Position numbers and translations under genes: made by a program. 64,000 bases of DNA from Streptomyces sp. TRM49041 (GTDB lineage: Bacteria; Actinomycetota; Actinomycetes; Streptomycetales; Streptomycetaceae), in contig NZ_VSRY01000166.1 in NCBI RefSeq assembly GCF_008271805.1, forward strand, positions 173,858-237,857, given 5' to 3'. Shown here in pieces: positions 32,201 through 41,643 of this stretch. How positions within the stretch are numbered: the first letter of the stretch is position 1; each line of letters opens with the position of its first letter. The notes beneath the pieces are model-generated. The model was not told the origin of the DNA. It saw only the letters and a program-made list of their open reading frames with translations, and did no database searches.

Positions 32201-32878
32201 TCAGGAGGCCGGGGTCAGGGCGGCCGCCAGGCCGTTCCGCCACAGGTAGTCGACCCGGGAGCGCTCCCGCGTGTTCGGGACCGCGTTCTGGCATGACGGG
32301 CCGGGGCCGCCACCCGACATCAACTCGCTGCACGGGCCCGAGTAGTGGTCCGGCAGGCCGAGGACGTGCCCTGTCTCGTGTGCGGTGACGCGGGTCGAGT
32401 TGTAGATCTGGTTCTGCCGGTAGTCGAGGAAGATGTAGCCGCGGCCGTGCCCGTCGGTGCTGGCGTACGAGCCGCGCGAGTCGTTGCCCTCGTAGTACCG
32501 GAAGTCCGGGTTGCCGCCCTCCTGGAGCTTCACATTCCTGACCGAGCTGTTCCAGATCTGCGTCGAGCGGGCTATCTGGGTGCGGAAACTCGGGGCGTTG
32601 GCGGCAGAGTAGACCACCGTGACGGCCTGGGTCCCCGGTGTCGCGGCGCGCTTCTCCGCGACCGACTTCATGACCGCCTCGAAGAACGCCTTGTTGGCCC
32701 TCGCGTCCTCCGCCGAGCCGGCGTAGGCGGCATAGGAGGAGTACGCGGCGGGGACGGAGGCGGTAGTGCCGCCCGATGCGGGGGGTGCGGCGGCGGTGGC
32801 GGTCGTGGCGGCGGGCACGGCCGCGAGTGCGGCGGCGACGCTCAGCGCGGCGGCCAGTACGGCCCTGGGGTGTCTCAT
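32201..32878 (-). CDS. snpA: Snapalysin-type secreted metalloprotease (M7)
   Basis: A 225-residue extracellular small neutral protease. The signal peptide spans about 1-30 (MRHPRAVLAAALSVAAALAA) and a short pro-region follows. The zinc site is AHETGHVLGLPDHY, matching the snapalysin HExxHxxGxxD signature with Asp as third ligand. CSELMSGG is the expected Met-turn region. Divergent LysR gene next door is the classic arrangement in which the regulator activates snpA. Confidence 0.93.
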   Translation of the reverse strand: MRHPRAVLAAALSVAAALAAVPAATTATAAAPPASGGTTASVPAAYSSYAAYAGSAEDARANKAFFEAVMKSVAEKRAATPGTQAVTVVYSAANAPSFRTQIARSTQIWNSSVRNVKLQEGGNPDFRYYEGNDSRGSYASTDGHGRGYIFLDYRQNQIYNSTRVTAHETGHVLGLPDHYSGPCSELMSGGGPGPSCQNAVPNTRERSRVDYLWRNGLAAALTPAS

Positions 32879-33075
32879 GGGGGGCTCCTACTCGTCCTGA
32901 ACGGTTGGGTGGACGCGTTCGGTGGACTGAGTGTCGGGGAGCCCGGAGCCCGTGCGGATGATGTCAAGGGTCAATAGCACGAACGCATCCCCCCGACAAC
33001 TCCCTTTTGTCTCAGGGCAATTCATGGGGTCGGGATGTCTGGTGCGGTGCACGGTGAGCGCCCTACGCTCGGGGC
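32879..33075. promoter_or_regulatory. Intergenic control region between snpA and the LysR gene
   Basis: It contains TTGACC and TTGACA on the minus strand near 32962-32974 as possible -35 elements for snpA. LysR proteins bind T-N11-A palindromes here in related loci. A leaderless -10 for the LysR gene (TACGCT, 33064-33069, 6 bases before ATG) is present. Confidence 0.45.
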
Positions 33076-34035
33076 ATGGAGCTGGAGGTGAGGCATCTGC
33101 GGGCGCTGTGCGCCATCGCCGACACGGGCAGCCTGCACAAGGCCGCACGCTTCCTGGGCATGAGCCAGCCGTCGCTCACGACGCAGTTGCGGCGCATCGA
33201 GAACGCGCTCGGCGCGGAGCTGTTCATCCGTGGGCGCACCGGCTGCCGGCCCACCCCGCTGGGCCGCGACGTCCTGAGCCGCGCCCGCCCGCTGGTCGCC
33301 CAGATGTCCCTGCTCGTCAGCGAGACCCGCGCGGCCGCCGCGCGCGCCGACGGCACCAGGCTCCGTATCGGCTCCACAGCCAGCCGCGCACTGGCCGGCT
33401 GGCTGCGCAGGCTGCGACAGCGGCTGCCCGGCACGGACCTCACCCTGCACATGGACGTCTCGGCCAACGCCCTGCTCCGAGCTGTCGCGGCCGGCCAACT
33501 CGATGTCGCGTTCGTCCACGAGGTGGAGGGCTGCCCGCTACGGGTCCCGGACGGCCTTGAGGAGCACGTCATCGTCCAGCGGGAGCCCCAGTTCATCTCC
33601 ATGGCCCGCGACCACCCGGCCGCCGCCGCGCCCGTCGTCGACCTCGCGGACCTCGCGGACGACCGCTGGATGGTCGACCCCACGGTCGACGGCGAATGGG
33701 ACGGCCTGCGCCGCGTCCTGAACGCGGCCGGAATCGACCCGCCGGTCCTGCACGCCGACTACCACACGGCGGCTTCCCTCATCGTGGTCGGCGAGGCCGT
33801 CGCCCCCTGCCAGCCCACGTCGGGCCCTCGCGACGACATGGCGATCCGCCCGTTACGCGACGACCCCCTGGCCGTAAGGCTCCTTCTCTACCACCGCCCG
33901 GGTGACGGAACGATCCCCGTGTACGGGACCGCCCGCACCGAACTCTCCGCCGCCTATCGCGAGGCCGCCCTCCGCACCGTCACATACCGCCAGTGGCTCC
34001 TCCGGCACGGCAGCCCACTCCTGTGCGCGGGATGA
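33076..34035 (+). CDS. LysR-family regulator of snapalysin
   Basis: A 319-residue LysR activator. The winged helix is MELEVRHLRALCAIADTGSL followed by KAARFLGMSQPSLTTQLRRIE. The periplasmic-binding-like effector domain covers about 95-300. Divergent placement from snpA indicates it is the snpR/mprR type regulator; this is inference from context. Leaderless promoter geometry precedes ATG 33076. Confidence 0.9.
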   Translation: MELEVRHLRALCAIADTGSLHKAARFLGMSQPSLTTQLRRIENALGAELFIRGRTGCRPTPLGRDVLSRARPLVAQMSLLVSETRAAAARADGTRLRIGSTASRALAGWLRRLRQRLPGTDLTLHMDVSANALLRAVAAGQLDVAFVHEVEGCPLRVPDGLEEHVIVQREPQFISMARDHPAAAAPVVDLADLADDRWMVDPTVDGEWDGLRRVLNAAGIDPPVLHADYHTAASLIVVGEAVAPCQPTSGPRDDMAIRPLRDDPLAVRLLLYHRPGDGTIPVYGTARTELSAAYREAALRTVTYRQWLLRHGSPLLCAG

Positions 34036-34068
34036 GCCCGACGGACGTTGAGGGACACCCGGCGAAAG

Positions 34069-34108
34069 CGGAACGGCCCGGCCCCCATGCGGGGGCCGGG
34101 CCGTTCCG
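34069..34108. terminator. Bidirectional terminator between LysR gene and sodN
   Basis: Perfect 18-bp arms 34069-34086 and 34091-34108, loop ATGC. On the minus strand it closes the sodN 3' untranslated region. Confidence 0.83.
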
Positions 34109-34138
34109 TGACTGCCGTGTCGGACGATTGAGCCGACG

Positions 34139-34534
34139 TCAGGCCTTCTTGGTCTCCCAGAAGATGCGGTCGATCTCGGCGATCAGCTCCAGGGCCTTGG
34201 CGCCGGTCTTCGGGTCCGTGGACCCCTTGGCGGCCGACAGGGCCTTCAAGGTGTCGTTGACCAGGACGTGCAGCTCCGGGTACTTCTCGAAGTGCGGGGG
34301 CTTGAAGTAGTCGCTCCACAGCACGGAGACGTGGTGCTTGGCGAGCTCGGCGCGCTGCTCCTTGATCACCGTGGCGCGAGCCTGGAAGTGCGGGTCGTCG
34401 TTCGCGGCCATCTTCTCCTGGATGGCCTTGACCGAATCGGCCTCGATACGGGCCTGGGCAGGGTCGTAGACACCGCAGGGCAGGTCGCAGTGGGCGCTGA
34501 CCTTCACCTTCGGGGCAAACAGGCGGGAGAGCAT
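34139..34534 (-). CDS. sodN: Nickel-containing superoxide dismutase
   Basis: A 131-residue Ni-SOD precursor. A 14-residue leader (MLSRLFAPKVKVSA) is removed to expose His1 of the nickel hook HCDLPCGVY, whose His, Cys2 and Cys6 bind nickel. The length and hook match the family exactly. ATG 34534 has AGGAAGG upstream. It is divergent from sodX, the maturation peptidase. In S. coelicolor the sodN 3' region yields the small RNA s-SodF, which acts on sodF; the 3' region here was not comparable without a search. Confidence 0.97.
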   Translation of the reverse strand: MLSRLFAPKVKVSAHCDLPCGVYDPAQARIEADSVKAIQEKMAANDDPHFQARATVIKEQRAELAKHHVSVLWSDYFKPPHFEKYPELHVLVNDTLKALSAAKGSTDPKTGAKALELIAEIDRIFWETKKA

Positions 34535-34669
34535 GCTGCTGTCCTTCCTCGTGATCGTCTTCTCAGGTGGGACATTACTCGGTGACAGACCGGTTTTCGC
34601 GAGTGCCCCCTGGGGCTTAGGACAAAAGTCCAGGGAGATCATGGGACTCGTGGAGGAACCGCACGAGGA

Positions 34670-35119
34670 ATGCCCGGCAGGTGGTGGACGCTGATGACGG
34701 ATCGAGGGCGTGGGCCCGTGCTGCCCTTCGGGGTGGCGGAGGTGACGGGGCCGTCCATGGTGCCGACGCTGCACCACGGAGACCAGCTGCTGGTGCACTA
34801 CGGGGCGGCTCTGCGGCCCGGGGTGGTGGCGGTGCTGCGGCATCCGCTCCAGCAGGATCTGCTGATCGTCAAACGGCTGGTCGAGCGCCGTGACGGGGGC
34901 TGGTGGGTGCTGGGCGACAACAGGGGCGCCGAGGCGGTGGACAGCAGGGCCTTCGGGGCGGTGCCGGCCGAGCTGGTGCTGGGGCGGGTGCGGGCCCGGT
35001 ACCGGGGCATCCGTCCCGGGCGTCAGCGGTCCCTGGGCGTCGTACTGGCGTGGCTGCTCTCCGCCGTGCGGCCGGTGCTCGCCGACCGCTCGCTCTCCAG
35101 GCGCTTGCGGGCCCGGTAG
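34670..35119 (+). CDS. sodX: Ni-SOD maturation peptidase SodX (S26-type)
   Basis: A 149-residue signal-peptidase-like enzyme, thought to cut the SodN leader. The catalytic serine is in GPSMVPTL and the general-base lysine in LLIVKRLVE, the S26 Ser/Lys pair. The GDNRGAEAVDSR box matches signal peptidase box E. GGAGGAACC at 34652-34660 gives a good site for ATG 34670; ATG 34694 is possible. Its last 97 bases overlap the antisense end of the CGNR gene. Confidence 0.9.
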   Translation: MPGRWWTLMTDRGRGPVLPFGVAEVTGPSMVPTLHHGDQLLVHYGAALRPGVVAVLRHPLQQDLLIVKRLVERRDGGWWVLGDNRGAEAVDSRAFGAVPAELVLGRVRARYRGIRPGRQRSLGVVLAWLLSAVRPVLADRSLSRRLRAR

Positions 35120-35652
35120 GCGGCCACGTTGGCGCGGGTCGCGCACCGGTCCGAGCAGTAGCGGCGGGAGCGGTTCGTGGAGGTGTCCAGGTAGGCGTTA
35201 CGGCACGGGGCGGCCTGGCACAGGCCGAGCCGGTCGGCGCCGAACTCCGTCAGGTGGAACGCCAGGCCCATCGCGGCGATCGCCGCGTACCCGGCGGTCG
35301 CGTTCGACGGGTGCTCGGCCAGATGCATGTGCCAGCGCGGCCGCCCCTCGTCGTCCAGCAGGTCGTGGCCGGAGATCTGCGGGCTCACCGGGAACTCCAG
35401 CAGCAGCGAGTTCAACAGGTCCACCGCCCGCGCCTGGTCCCCCGTGTCGGCCGCGCCGAAGACGGCCCGCAGACGGCCCCGTACGGCCCGGAAACGCGTC
35501 ACGTCCGCGTCCGCCACCCGCCGCGCCATCTGCGACATGTCACCGAACAGCTCCCGTACCGCCTCGACCGACGTGAGGGAGTCCTTGTTGCGCGCCGGCT
35601 CCTCGGTGTTCACCAGTCGCACGGCGTAATCCGAGTAATAGGCCAGTTCCAC
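35023..35652 (-). CDS. CGNR zinc-finger (ABATE domain) putative regulator
   Basis: A 209-residue protein. The N-terminal about 140 residues resemble the ABATE domain. The C-terminal CGNR finger reads CQAAPCRNAYLDTSTNRSRR with YCSDRCATRANVAAYR, the four cysteines being C-x4-C and C-x3-C. The typical CGNR zinc finger is thought to bind DNA; target unknown. The 3' end overlaps the end of sodX on the opposite strand. Confidence 0.88.
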   Translation of the reverse strand: MELAYYSDYAVRLVNTEEPARNKDSLTSVEAVRELFGDMSQMARRVADADVTRFRAVRGRLRAVFGAADTGDQARAVDLLNSLLLEFPVSPQISGHDLLDDEGRPRWHMHLAEHPSNATAGYAAIAAMGLAFHLTEFGADRLGLCQAAPCRNAYLDTSTNRSRRYCSDRCATRANVAAYRARKRLESERSASTGRTAESSHASTTPRDR

Positions 35653-35831
35653 TTCTAATCCTTACCGGGGCGGTGTGGGGTTCCGACAGGTCAAGGGTAA
35701 GAGATGAGCCCGTGACGAGGGTGTTACGGAGGATGCCTTGGTCCGGCACCGGCCACCGCTGCCGCCTGTGGCACAGGAAGTATCACGAAAGGGCCGGGCC
35801 GGCGGTTCCCGGAGTCTCTGGCTCCGCATGT

Positions 35832-35871
35832 GAGAGGGGCGGTACGGGTGTCCACCCGTACCGCCCCTCTC
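35832..35871. terminator. Terminator after the amino-acid ABC transporter operon
   Basis: Perfect 19-bp arms 35832-35850 and 35853-35871; the effective loop is a few bases. It lies 21 bases after the ATPase gene stop. Confidence 0.78.
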
Positions 35872-35891
35872 CCCACAGCTCACCCGGCCGG

Positions 35892-36668
35892 TCAGAGCAC
35901 CTTCGACAGGAACGCCTGTGTGCGCTCGTGCTGCGGGTTCGTGAGGACGTCCCGCGGGTTGCCCGACTCGACGACGACACCGCCGTCCATGAAGACCAGC
36001 GAGTCGCCGACCTCCTGGGCGAAGCCCATCTCGTGCGTGACGACGACCATCGTCATACCCGACTCGGCCAGGTCGCGCATGACGTCCAGGACGTCACTGA
36101 CCAGCTCCGGGTCCAGCGCCGATGTGGGCTCGTCGAACAGCATCAGCTTCGGCTCCATGGCCAGCGCGCGGGCGATCGCCACACGCTGCTGCTGGCCGCC
36201 GGAGAGCTGCGACGGATAGTGGTTGGCGCGGTCGCCCAGACCCACCCGGTCCAGCAGCTTCAGCGCCCGCTCCCGGGCCACGGACTTGGACTCGCCCTTG
36301 ACCTGGACCGGCGCCTCCATGACGTTCTCGACGGCCGTCATGTGCGGGAACAGGTTGAAGCGCTGGAACACCATGCCGATGTCCCGCCGCTTCAGCGCGA
36401 CCTCGCTGTCCTTCAGCTCGTACAGCTTGTCGCCCTTCTCGCGGTAGCCGACGAGTTCCCCGTCGACGTACAGCCGCCCGGCGCTGATCTGCTCCAGGTG
36501 GTTGATGCACCGCAGGAACGTCGACTTGCCGGACCCGGACGGGCCGATGAGGCAGAACACCTCGCCGTTGTTCACCTCGAGGTCGATGCCTTTGAGGATG
36601 TGCGCCGCGCCGAACGACTTGTGGACACCCTCGGCCTTCACCATGGGGTGACCGCTCGCGGAACTCAT
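35892..36668 (-). CDS. Polar amino-acid ABC transporter ATP-binding protein
   Basis: A 258-residue ATPase of the GlnQ class. Walker A GPSGSGKST (about 45-53), Q-loop FQRFNLFPH, signature LSGGQQQRVAIARA, Walker B LMLFDEPTSALDP and the switch His in VVVTHEMGFA are intact. It overlaps the permease gene by ATGA at 36665-36668. Together with the next two genes it forms a glutamate/glutamine-type importer. Confidence 0.94.
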   Translation of the reverse strand: MSSASGHPMVKAEGVHKSFGAAHILKGIDLEVNNGEVFCLIGPSGSGKSTFLRCINHLEQISAGRLYVDGELVGYREKGDKLYELKDSEVALKRRDIGMVFQRFNLFPHMTAVENVMEAPVQVKGESKSVARERALKLLDRVGLGDRANHYPSQLSGGQQQRVAIARALAMEPKLMLFDEPTSALDPELVSDVLDVMRDLAESGMTMVVVTHEMGFAQEVGDSLVFMDGGVVVESGNPRDVLTNPQHERTQAFLSKVL

Positions 36669-37666
36669 ACGCTGACCTTTCCGACCTTGCTCGGCACGCG
36701 GAACCTGGTGAGCTGCCCCTTGATCCGCTGGAGCGGAGTGGGCGGCAGCGCGCGGTTGGATCCGCGGGCGTAGTACCGCTCCAAGTAGTACTGGCCGATG
36801 CTGAACACAGTGGTCAGCGCCAGGTACCACAGGGAGACCACGATGTAGCCCTCCATGATGGCCAGGGTCCGCGAGCCGAACTCACGGCCCCGCAGGAAGA
36901 GCTCGCCGTAGCCGATGGCGAACGCCAGCGACGAGGTCTTCAGCATGTTGATGAACTCGTTCCCGGTGGGGGGAATGATCACCCGCATGGCCTGCGGCAG
37001 CACGATCCGCCGCATGGTCTGGGTGCCCTTCATGCCGAGGGCGTGCGCCGCCTCGGTCTGGCCCTGGTCGACCGACTGGATGCCGGCCCGGGTGATCTCC
37101 GCCATGTACGCGGCCTCGTTCAGGCCGAGCGCGAGGAGCGCCGCCACGAACGGCGTCATGACCTCGTTCATCTCGTTCTTGTAGATGAACCCGAGGTCCA
37201 GGGTCTGGAAGATCAGGGACAGGTTGAACCAGAGCAGGATCTGGACGATCACGGGGGTGCCGCGGAAGAACCAGATGTACGCCCAGGCGACGGAGGAGAG
37301 CACCGGGTTCGGCGAGAGCCTCATGACGGCGAGGATCGTGCCGAGGACCACACCGATCACCATGGCCAGGACGGTGATCTTCAGGGTCTCCCAGGCGCCC
37401 CAGGCGAAGGTGCCGTTGGTGATCTGCTCGCCGACGACGCTCCACTGGATCTGGGCCCCGGCGAAGGCGTTCACCAGCAGAGCGAGGAGCACCAGCACCA
37501 CGGCCGTGCCGATCCAGCGGCCGTAGTGACGCACGGGGATGGCCTTTATGGTCTCCGGCGGGATGCCGGAGTCCTCGGGCGCGGGGGAGGAGCCCCCGGG
37601 GTTGGAGGAGTCCCCGCCGCCGTCCGGTGGGACCGCGGCGGAGTCCTTCTTGAGGGGGTCAGTCAC
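36665..37666 (-). CDS. Polar amino-acid ABC transporter permease
   Basis: A 333-residue HisM/GlnP-type permease. The N-terminal about 45 residues are polar and Pro/Gly-rich. About five to six hydrophobic helices follow. The EAA-like loop is seen as QTEAAHALGMKGTQTMRRIVLPQA. Substrate specificity is unknown. Confidence 0.92.
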   Translation of the reverse strand: MTDPLKKDSAAVPPDGGGDSSNPGGSSPAPEDSGIPPETIKAIPVRHYGRWIGTAVVLVLLALLVNAFAGAQIQWSVVGEQITNGTFAWGAWETLKITVLAMVIGVVLGTILAVMRLSPNPVLSSVAWAYIWFFRGTPVIVQILLWFNLSLIFQTLDLGFIYKNEMNEVMTPFVAALLALGLNEAAYMAEITRAGIQSVDQGQTEAAHALGMKGTQTMRRIVLPQAMRVIIPPTGNEFINMLKTSSLAFAIGYGELFLRGREFGSRTLAIMEGYIVVSLWYLALTTVFSIGQYYLERYYARGSNRALPPTPLQRIKGQLTRFRVPSKVGKVSV

Positions 37667-37708
37667 GGAGTTGCCTTACGTGGGTGGGACGGGTCGAGCG
37701 GTGGCGCG

Positions 37709-38671
37709 TCACTGGCCGGCGTTGATCGTGGCCTTCTCGATGGCCCCGGACTCGGCCTTCCACTTCTTCAGCACGTCCATGTAGGTGCCGTCGTCGATGA
37801 TCTTCTGGACGGCGGCCTGCAGGGCGTCGCGGAGCTCGGTGTTCTTCTTGCTGACCGCGATGCCGTACGGAGCGGCGTCGATCTGGTCACCCACGACCTC
37901 GAACAGGTTGCCGCCGCCGGCCTCCAGCTCGTTGTACAGCGCCACCGGGAAGTCCGTGATCACGGCGTCGGCGCGCTTGGTCTGCAGCTGGGTGATGGAG
38001 TCGGTGTCCTGGTCGGAGATGAACTCCTTGATCTTCTTGTCGCCGCACTTCGCCTGCTGCGCCTTCAGCAGGTCCTCGTTGGCCGTACCGCGCTGCGCGG
38101 CCACGGTCAGGCCGCACAGGTCGTCCAGGCCCTTGATGTTCTTGGGGTTGCCCTTGTGGGTGAGGATGGCCGAGCCGGCCTTGAAGTAGTTGACGAAGTC
38201 GGCGCCGCCCTTGGCGTCCTCGGTCGCGCCCTGCTGGCGGGCCTTGGTGTCCGTCATCGACGACATGACGATGTCGTGGCGGCCGTTGTTCATGCCGAGG
38301 ACCAGCTGGTCGAAGGTGGCGTTGGTGAACTTGAACTCCACGCCGAGGACCTTGCCCAGCTCCTTGCCGAGGTCGACGTCGACGCCGGCCGGCTGGTTGT
38401 TCTCGTCCATGAACTCCATCGGCGCGTACGCGATGTCCGAGCCGACCGTGATGACGCCCTTGTCGCGGATGGACTGCGGCAGCTTGTCCGCGAGCGGGGC
38501 GGCCGTCGCCGTCCCCTTCTTCTCCTGGTCCGAGGCGCCGTTCGTCTGGTCGCCGCAGGCAGTGAGCAGCAGGGCGCCGGCGACCGCGGTCGCTGCGACC
38601 GCGACGGTCCGGGACGTCCGCGGCGTCCGGTGCTTCGTGGCGGTCCAGCGGCGGGTGGTGCTTGCGGTCAT
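37709..38671 (-). CDS. Polar amino-acid ABC transporter substrate-binding lipoprotein
   Basis: A 320-residue family 3 binding protein. The signal peptide ends in the lipobox LLLTAC. The family-3 start GVITVGSDIAYAPMEFMDENN and DVDLGKELGKVLG follow, plus the central MSSMTDTKARQ segment. ATG 38671 has GGAGGAAA 6 bases upstream. It is the first gene of the operon. A 7-bp inverted repeat lies about 250 bp upstream. Confidence 0.93.
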   Translation of the reverse strand: MTASTTRRWTATKHRTPRTSRTVAVAATAVAGALLLTACGDQTNGASDQEKKGTATAAPLADKLPQSIRDKGVITVGSDIAYAPMEFMDENNQPAGVDVDLGKELGKVLGVEFKFTNATFDQLVLGMNNGRHDIVMSSMTDTKARQQGATEDAKGGADFVNYFKAGSAILTHKGNPKNIKGLDDLCGLTVAAQRGTANEDLLKAQQAKCGDKKIKEFISDQDTDSITQLQTKRADAVITDFPVALYNELEAGGGNLFEVVGDQIDAAPYGIAVSKKNTELRDALQAAVQKIIDDGTYMDVLKKWKAESGAIEKATINAGQ

Positions 38672-39298
38672 GGTCGGTTTCCTCCGGCGGGTGAAAGGAA
38701 TGCCAATGGGACGGGCACGCACCTTCGGGTGTCGCGACCTCGTGTGATTACGGCATCTTGCCATTCGGACCACCCGTAACAAGGGCCTCAGCATGTCAAA
38801 ATCGGGTAACGGGTGACCCTCGAACCTCAACGACCCGGCCCACCATGGCCGGACCTTCTGCGGGATCTTCGTCTGCGGGCCGAAAAATCTCCTGTCGATC
38901 TCGACATCTGGACTGGATTGCGGTAGCAATCCGGGGCTCACGATGACTTGTCCAGACATTCGCCTATGAGTCATGTCACCGTGAGGCGGTGCGATCCGTA
39001 CCGATTGTCCTGATATCTCGCCACAGGATACCTGGCCATGCCACGGAGTGCCGTCCCGGATCCGTGACCCGCGTCGCGGGAAACCGACTCGTCTGCGGTG
39101 CCCTCCGTCGGGTAAGAAGGATCCTTACACCCCTCATCCGGGGCTCAGGGCGCGTTGTGCGGCGCGCCCGCGCGTACGTACCCATCCCCGCAAGGGCGGG
39201 CCAACCGCCGGCGCGGGGCACGGACGCGGTGCCAGCCCACCCCTCCTCAACCAGGAGTGGACACCCTCAACTGATGAAGACCTAAGGGGTCAACCCAC
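38672..39298. other. Long intergenic region between divergent transporter operon and malic enzyme
   Basis: No convincing gene is present. It holds the divergent promoters. A TTGACA (minus strand, 38794-38799) may be a -35 element. A perfect inverted repeat GGATTGC-GGTA-GCAATCC lies at 38915-38932. The remainder, about 38940-39298, shows no feature I recognise. Confidence 0.55.
38915..38932. promoter_or_regulatory. Candidate operator palindrome upstream of the amino-acid transporter
   Basis: GGATTGC (38915-38921) and GCAATCC (38926-38932) are perfect inverted arms separated by 4 bases. Confidence 0.4.
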
Positions 39299-40522
<1,224 letters not shown>

Positions 40523-41073
40523 CCGACCCACCACGCAGGGCCGCGTCGCTTCCCGTGCGGGGTGCGCGACGCGGCCCTGTGGTCTGTCTGCGCCCGCGGG
40601 TCTCGTCGAGGGGGCCGGCGCACACCGCCAGGCCGGTACCCGGCCGGGGCGGTGTGCGCCGGGGCCTCGTTCCGGGGGAGCGGTCCCGTACAAGCGCCTG
40701 ACAGGGCACCCGTGCCGGTCCGTCGCGCCCCGGCCGAGCCGGGTCCGGCCGCGGCGGCTGCTTCAGCGGCACTCGGGGACCGCTACCGACGACTCACCCG
40801 CCGTGGGCCTCATCCGCGCGAAGACGGGCGCCCCGGCCGGTGTGAACGCGCTCGCGGACACCACGGACGTCACGGACACCGCGCGGCACTGCCGACAGTC
40901 GTATCCCGGCCTTCGCGTTCCCGGCCGGCGGCATGCGGCGCCGCACGACCGCCCCGGTCGCCAGGCCCGGTGGTCGGCGGCGTACGCCGGGGCGCCACCC
41001 GGAAGTCTTGGTTCCGTCACTCGCGTCTGGTCTGATGCGCTCGCCCCACCCCCAACAGCCCCGGGAGGCGCGA
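40523..41073. other. Intergenic region after malic enzyme
   Basis: The first 60 bases form a terminator. The remaining about 490 bases hold no reading frame I can support on either strand. Confidence 0.5.
40535..40580 (+). terminator. Terminator after malic enzyme
   Basis: GCAGGGCCGCGTCGC (40535-40549) pairs with GCGACGCGGCCCTGT (40566-40580) around a 16-base loop. Confidence 0.72.
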
Positions 41074-41643
41074 GTGAATCTGGTCGTCAACGGAGACGCC
41101 GAGAGCGGGCCCGGAGGGACGCCCGAGCCCGTCGGTGCCGTGACCGGCTGGCAGGTCGTCCAGGGCGCGCCCGCGCTCGTCGCGTACAGCTACGGCGGGG
41201 GCTACCCCACCGCCAGGGACCCGGGCCCGGCCCGCCGCGGCAGCCGGTTCTTCTCGGGCGGGAACTCGCCCCGGACGGCGCTGCTCCAGGACATCGCGCT
41301 GCCCGCGGCCGGGCACGCCGCGATCGACGCCGGACAGGTGCGGTACACCCTCGAGGCCTGGCTCGGCGGGTATGCCGCGCAGGAGGACGGCGCCCGGCTG
41401 TCCGTGGAGTTCCGCGACCGCAGGGGCACCCCCGTCGCGCTGAGCGTCCTCGGGCCGGTCACATCCCGCGAGCGGCACGGCCGTACCGGCCTGGTGGAGC
41501 GCACCGCCGAAGCCGCCGTACCGCCCGGCGCCCGTAGCGCGCGGCTGCTCCTCGTCCTCACCCGCACCGGCGCCGGCACCTCCAACGACGGGTATGCCGA
41601 CGGGATCTCCCTCTCCCTCACCACCACCGGGGGCGCGCTGTGA
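41074..41643 (+). CDS. Lectin-like beta-sandwich protein coupled to phoD
   Basis: A 189-residue protein beginning VNLVVNGDAESG, the usual opening of carbohydrate-binding-like jelly-roll domains, and ending in a strand-rich region (ARLLLVLTRTGAG with NDGYADGISLSL). No signal peptide is visible. GGAGGCGC gives a good ribosome site before GTG 41074. It overlaps the phoD start by GTGA, so the two proteins are coupled and may act together; function is otherwise unknown. Confidence 0.72.
   Translation: MNLVVNGDAESGPGGTPEPVGAVTGWQVVQGAPALVAYSYGGGYPTARDPGPARRGSRFFSGGNSPRTALLQDIALPAAGHAAIDAGQVRYTLEAWLGGYAAQEDGARLSVEFRDRRGTPVALSVLGPVTSRERHGRTGLVERTAEAAVPPGARSARLLLVLTRTGAGTSNDGYADGISLSLTTTGGAL

Noticed and set aside
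34535..35146. 335-codon frame extending SodN upstream
   Set aside because: Antisense to sodX; SodN is a 131-residue protein beginning at the leader MLSRLF.
40763..41035. Small frames on both strands in the region after malic enzyme
   Set aside because: No ribosome site, no family similarity, and typical shadow composition (Arg/Pro/Ala-rich).
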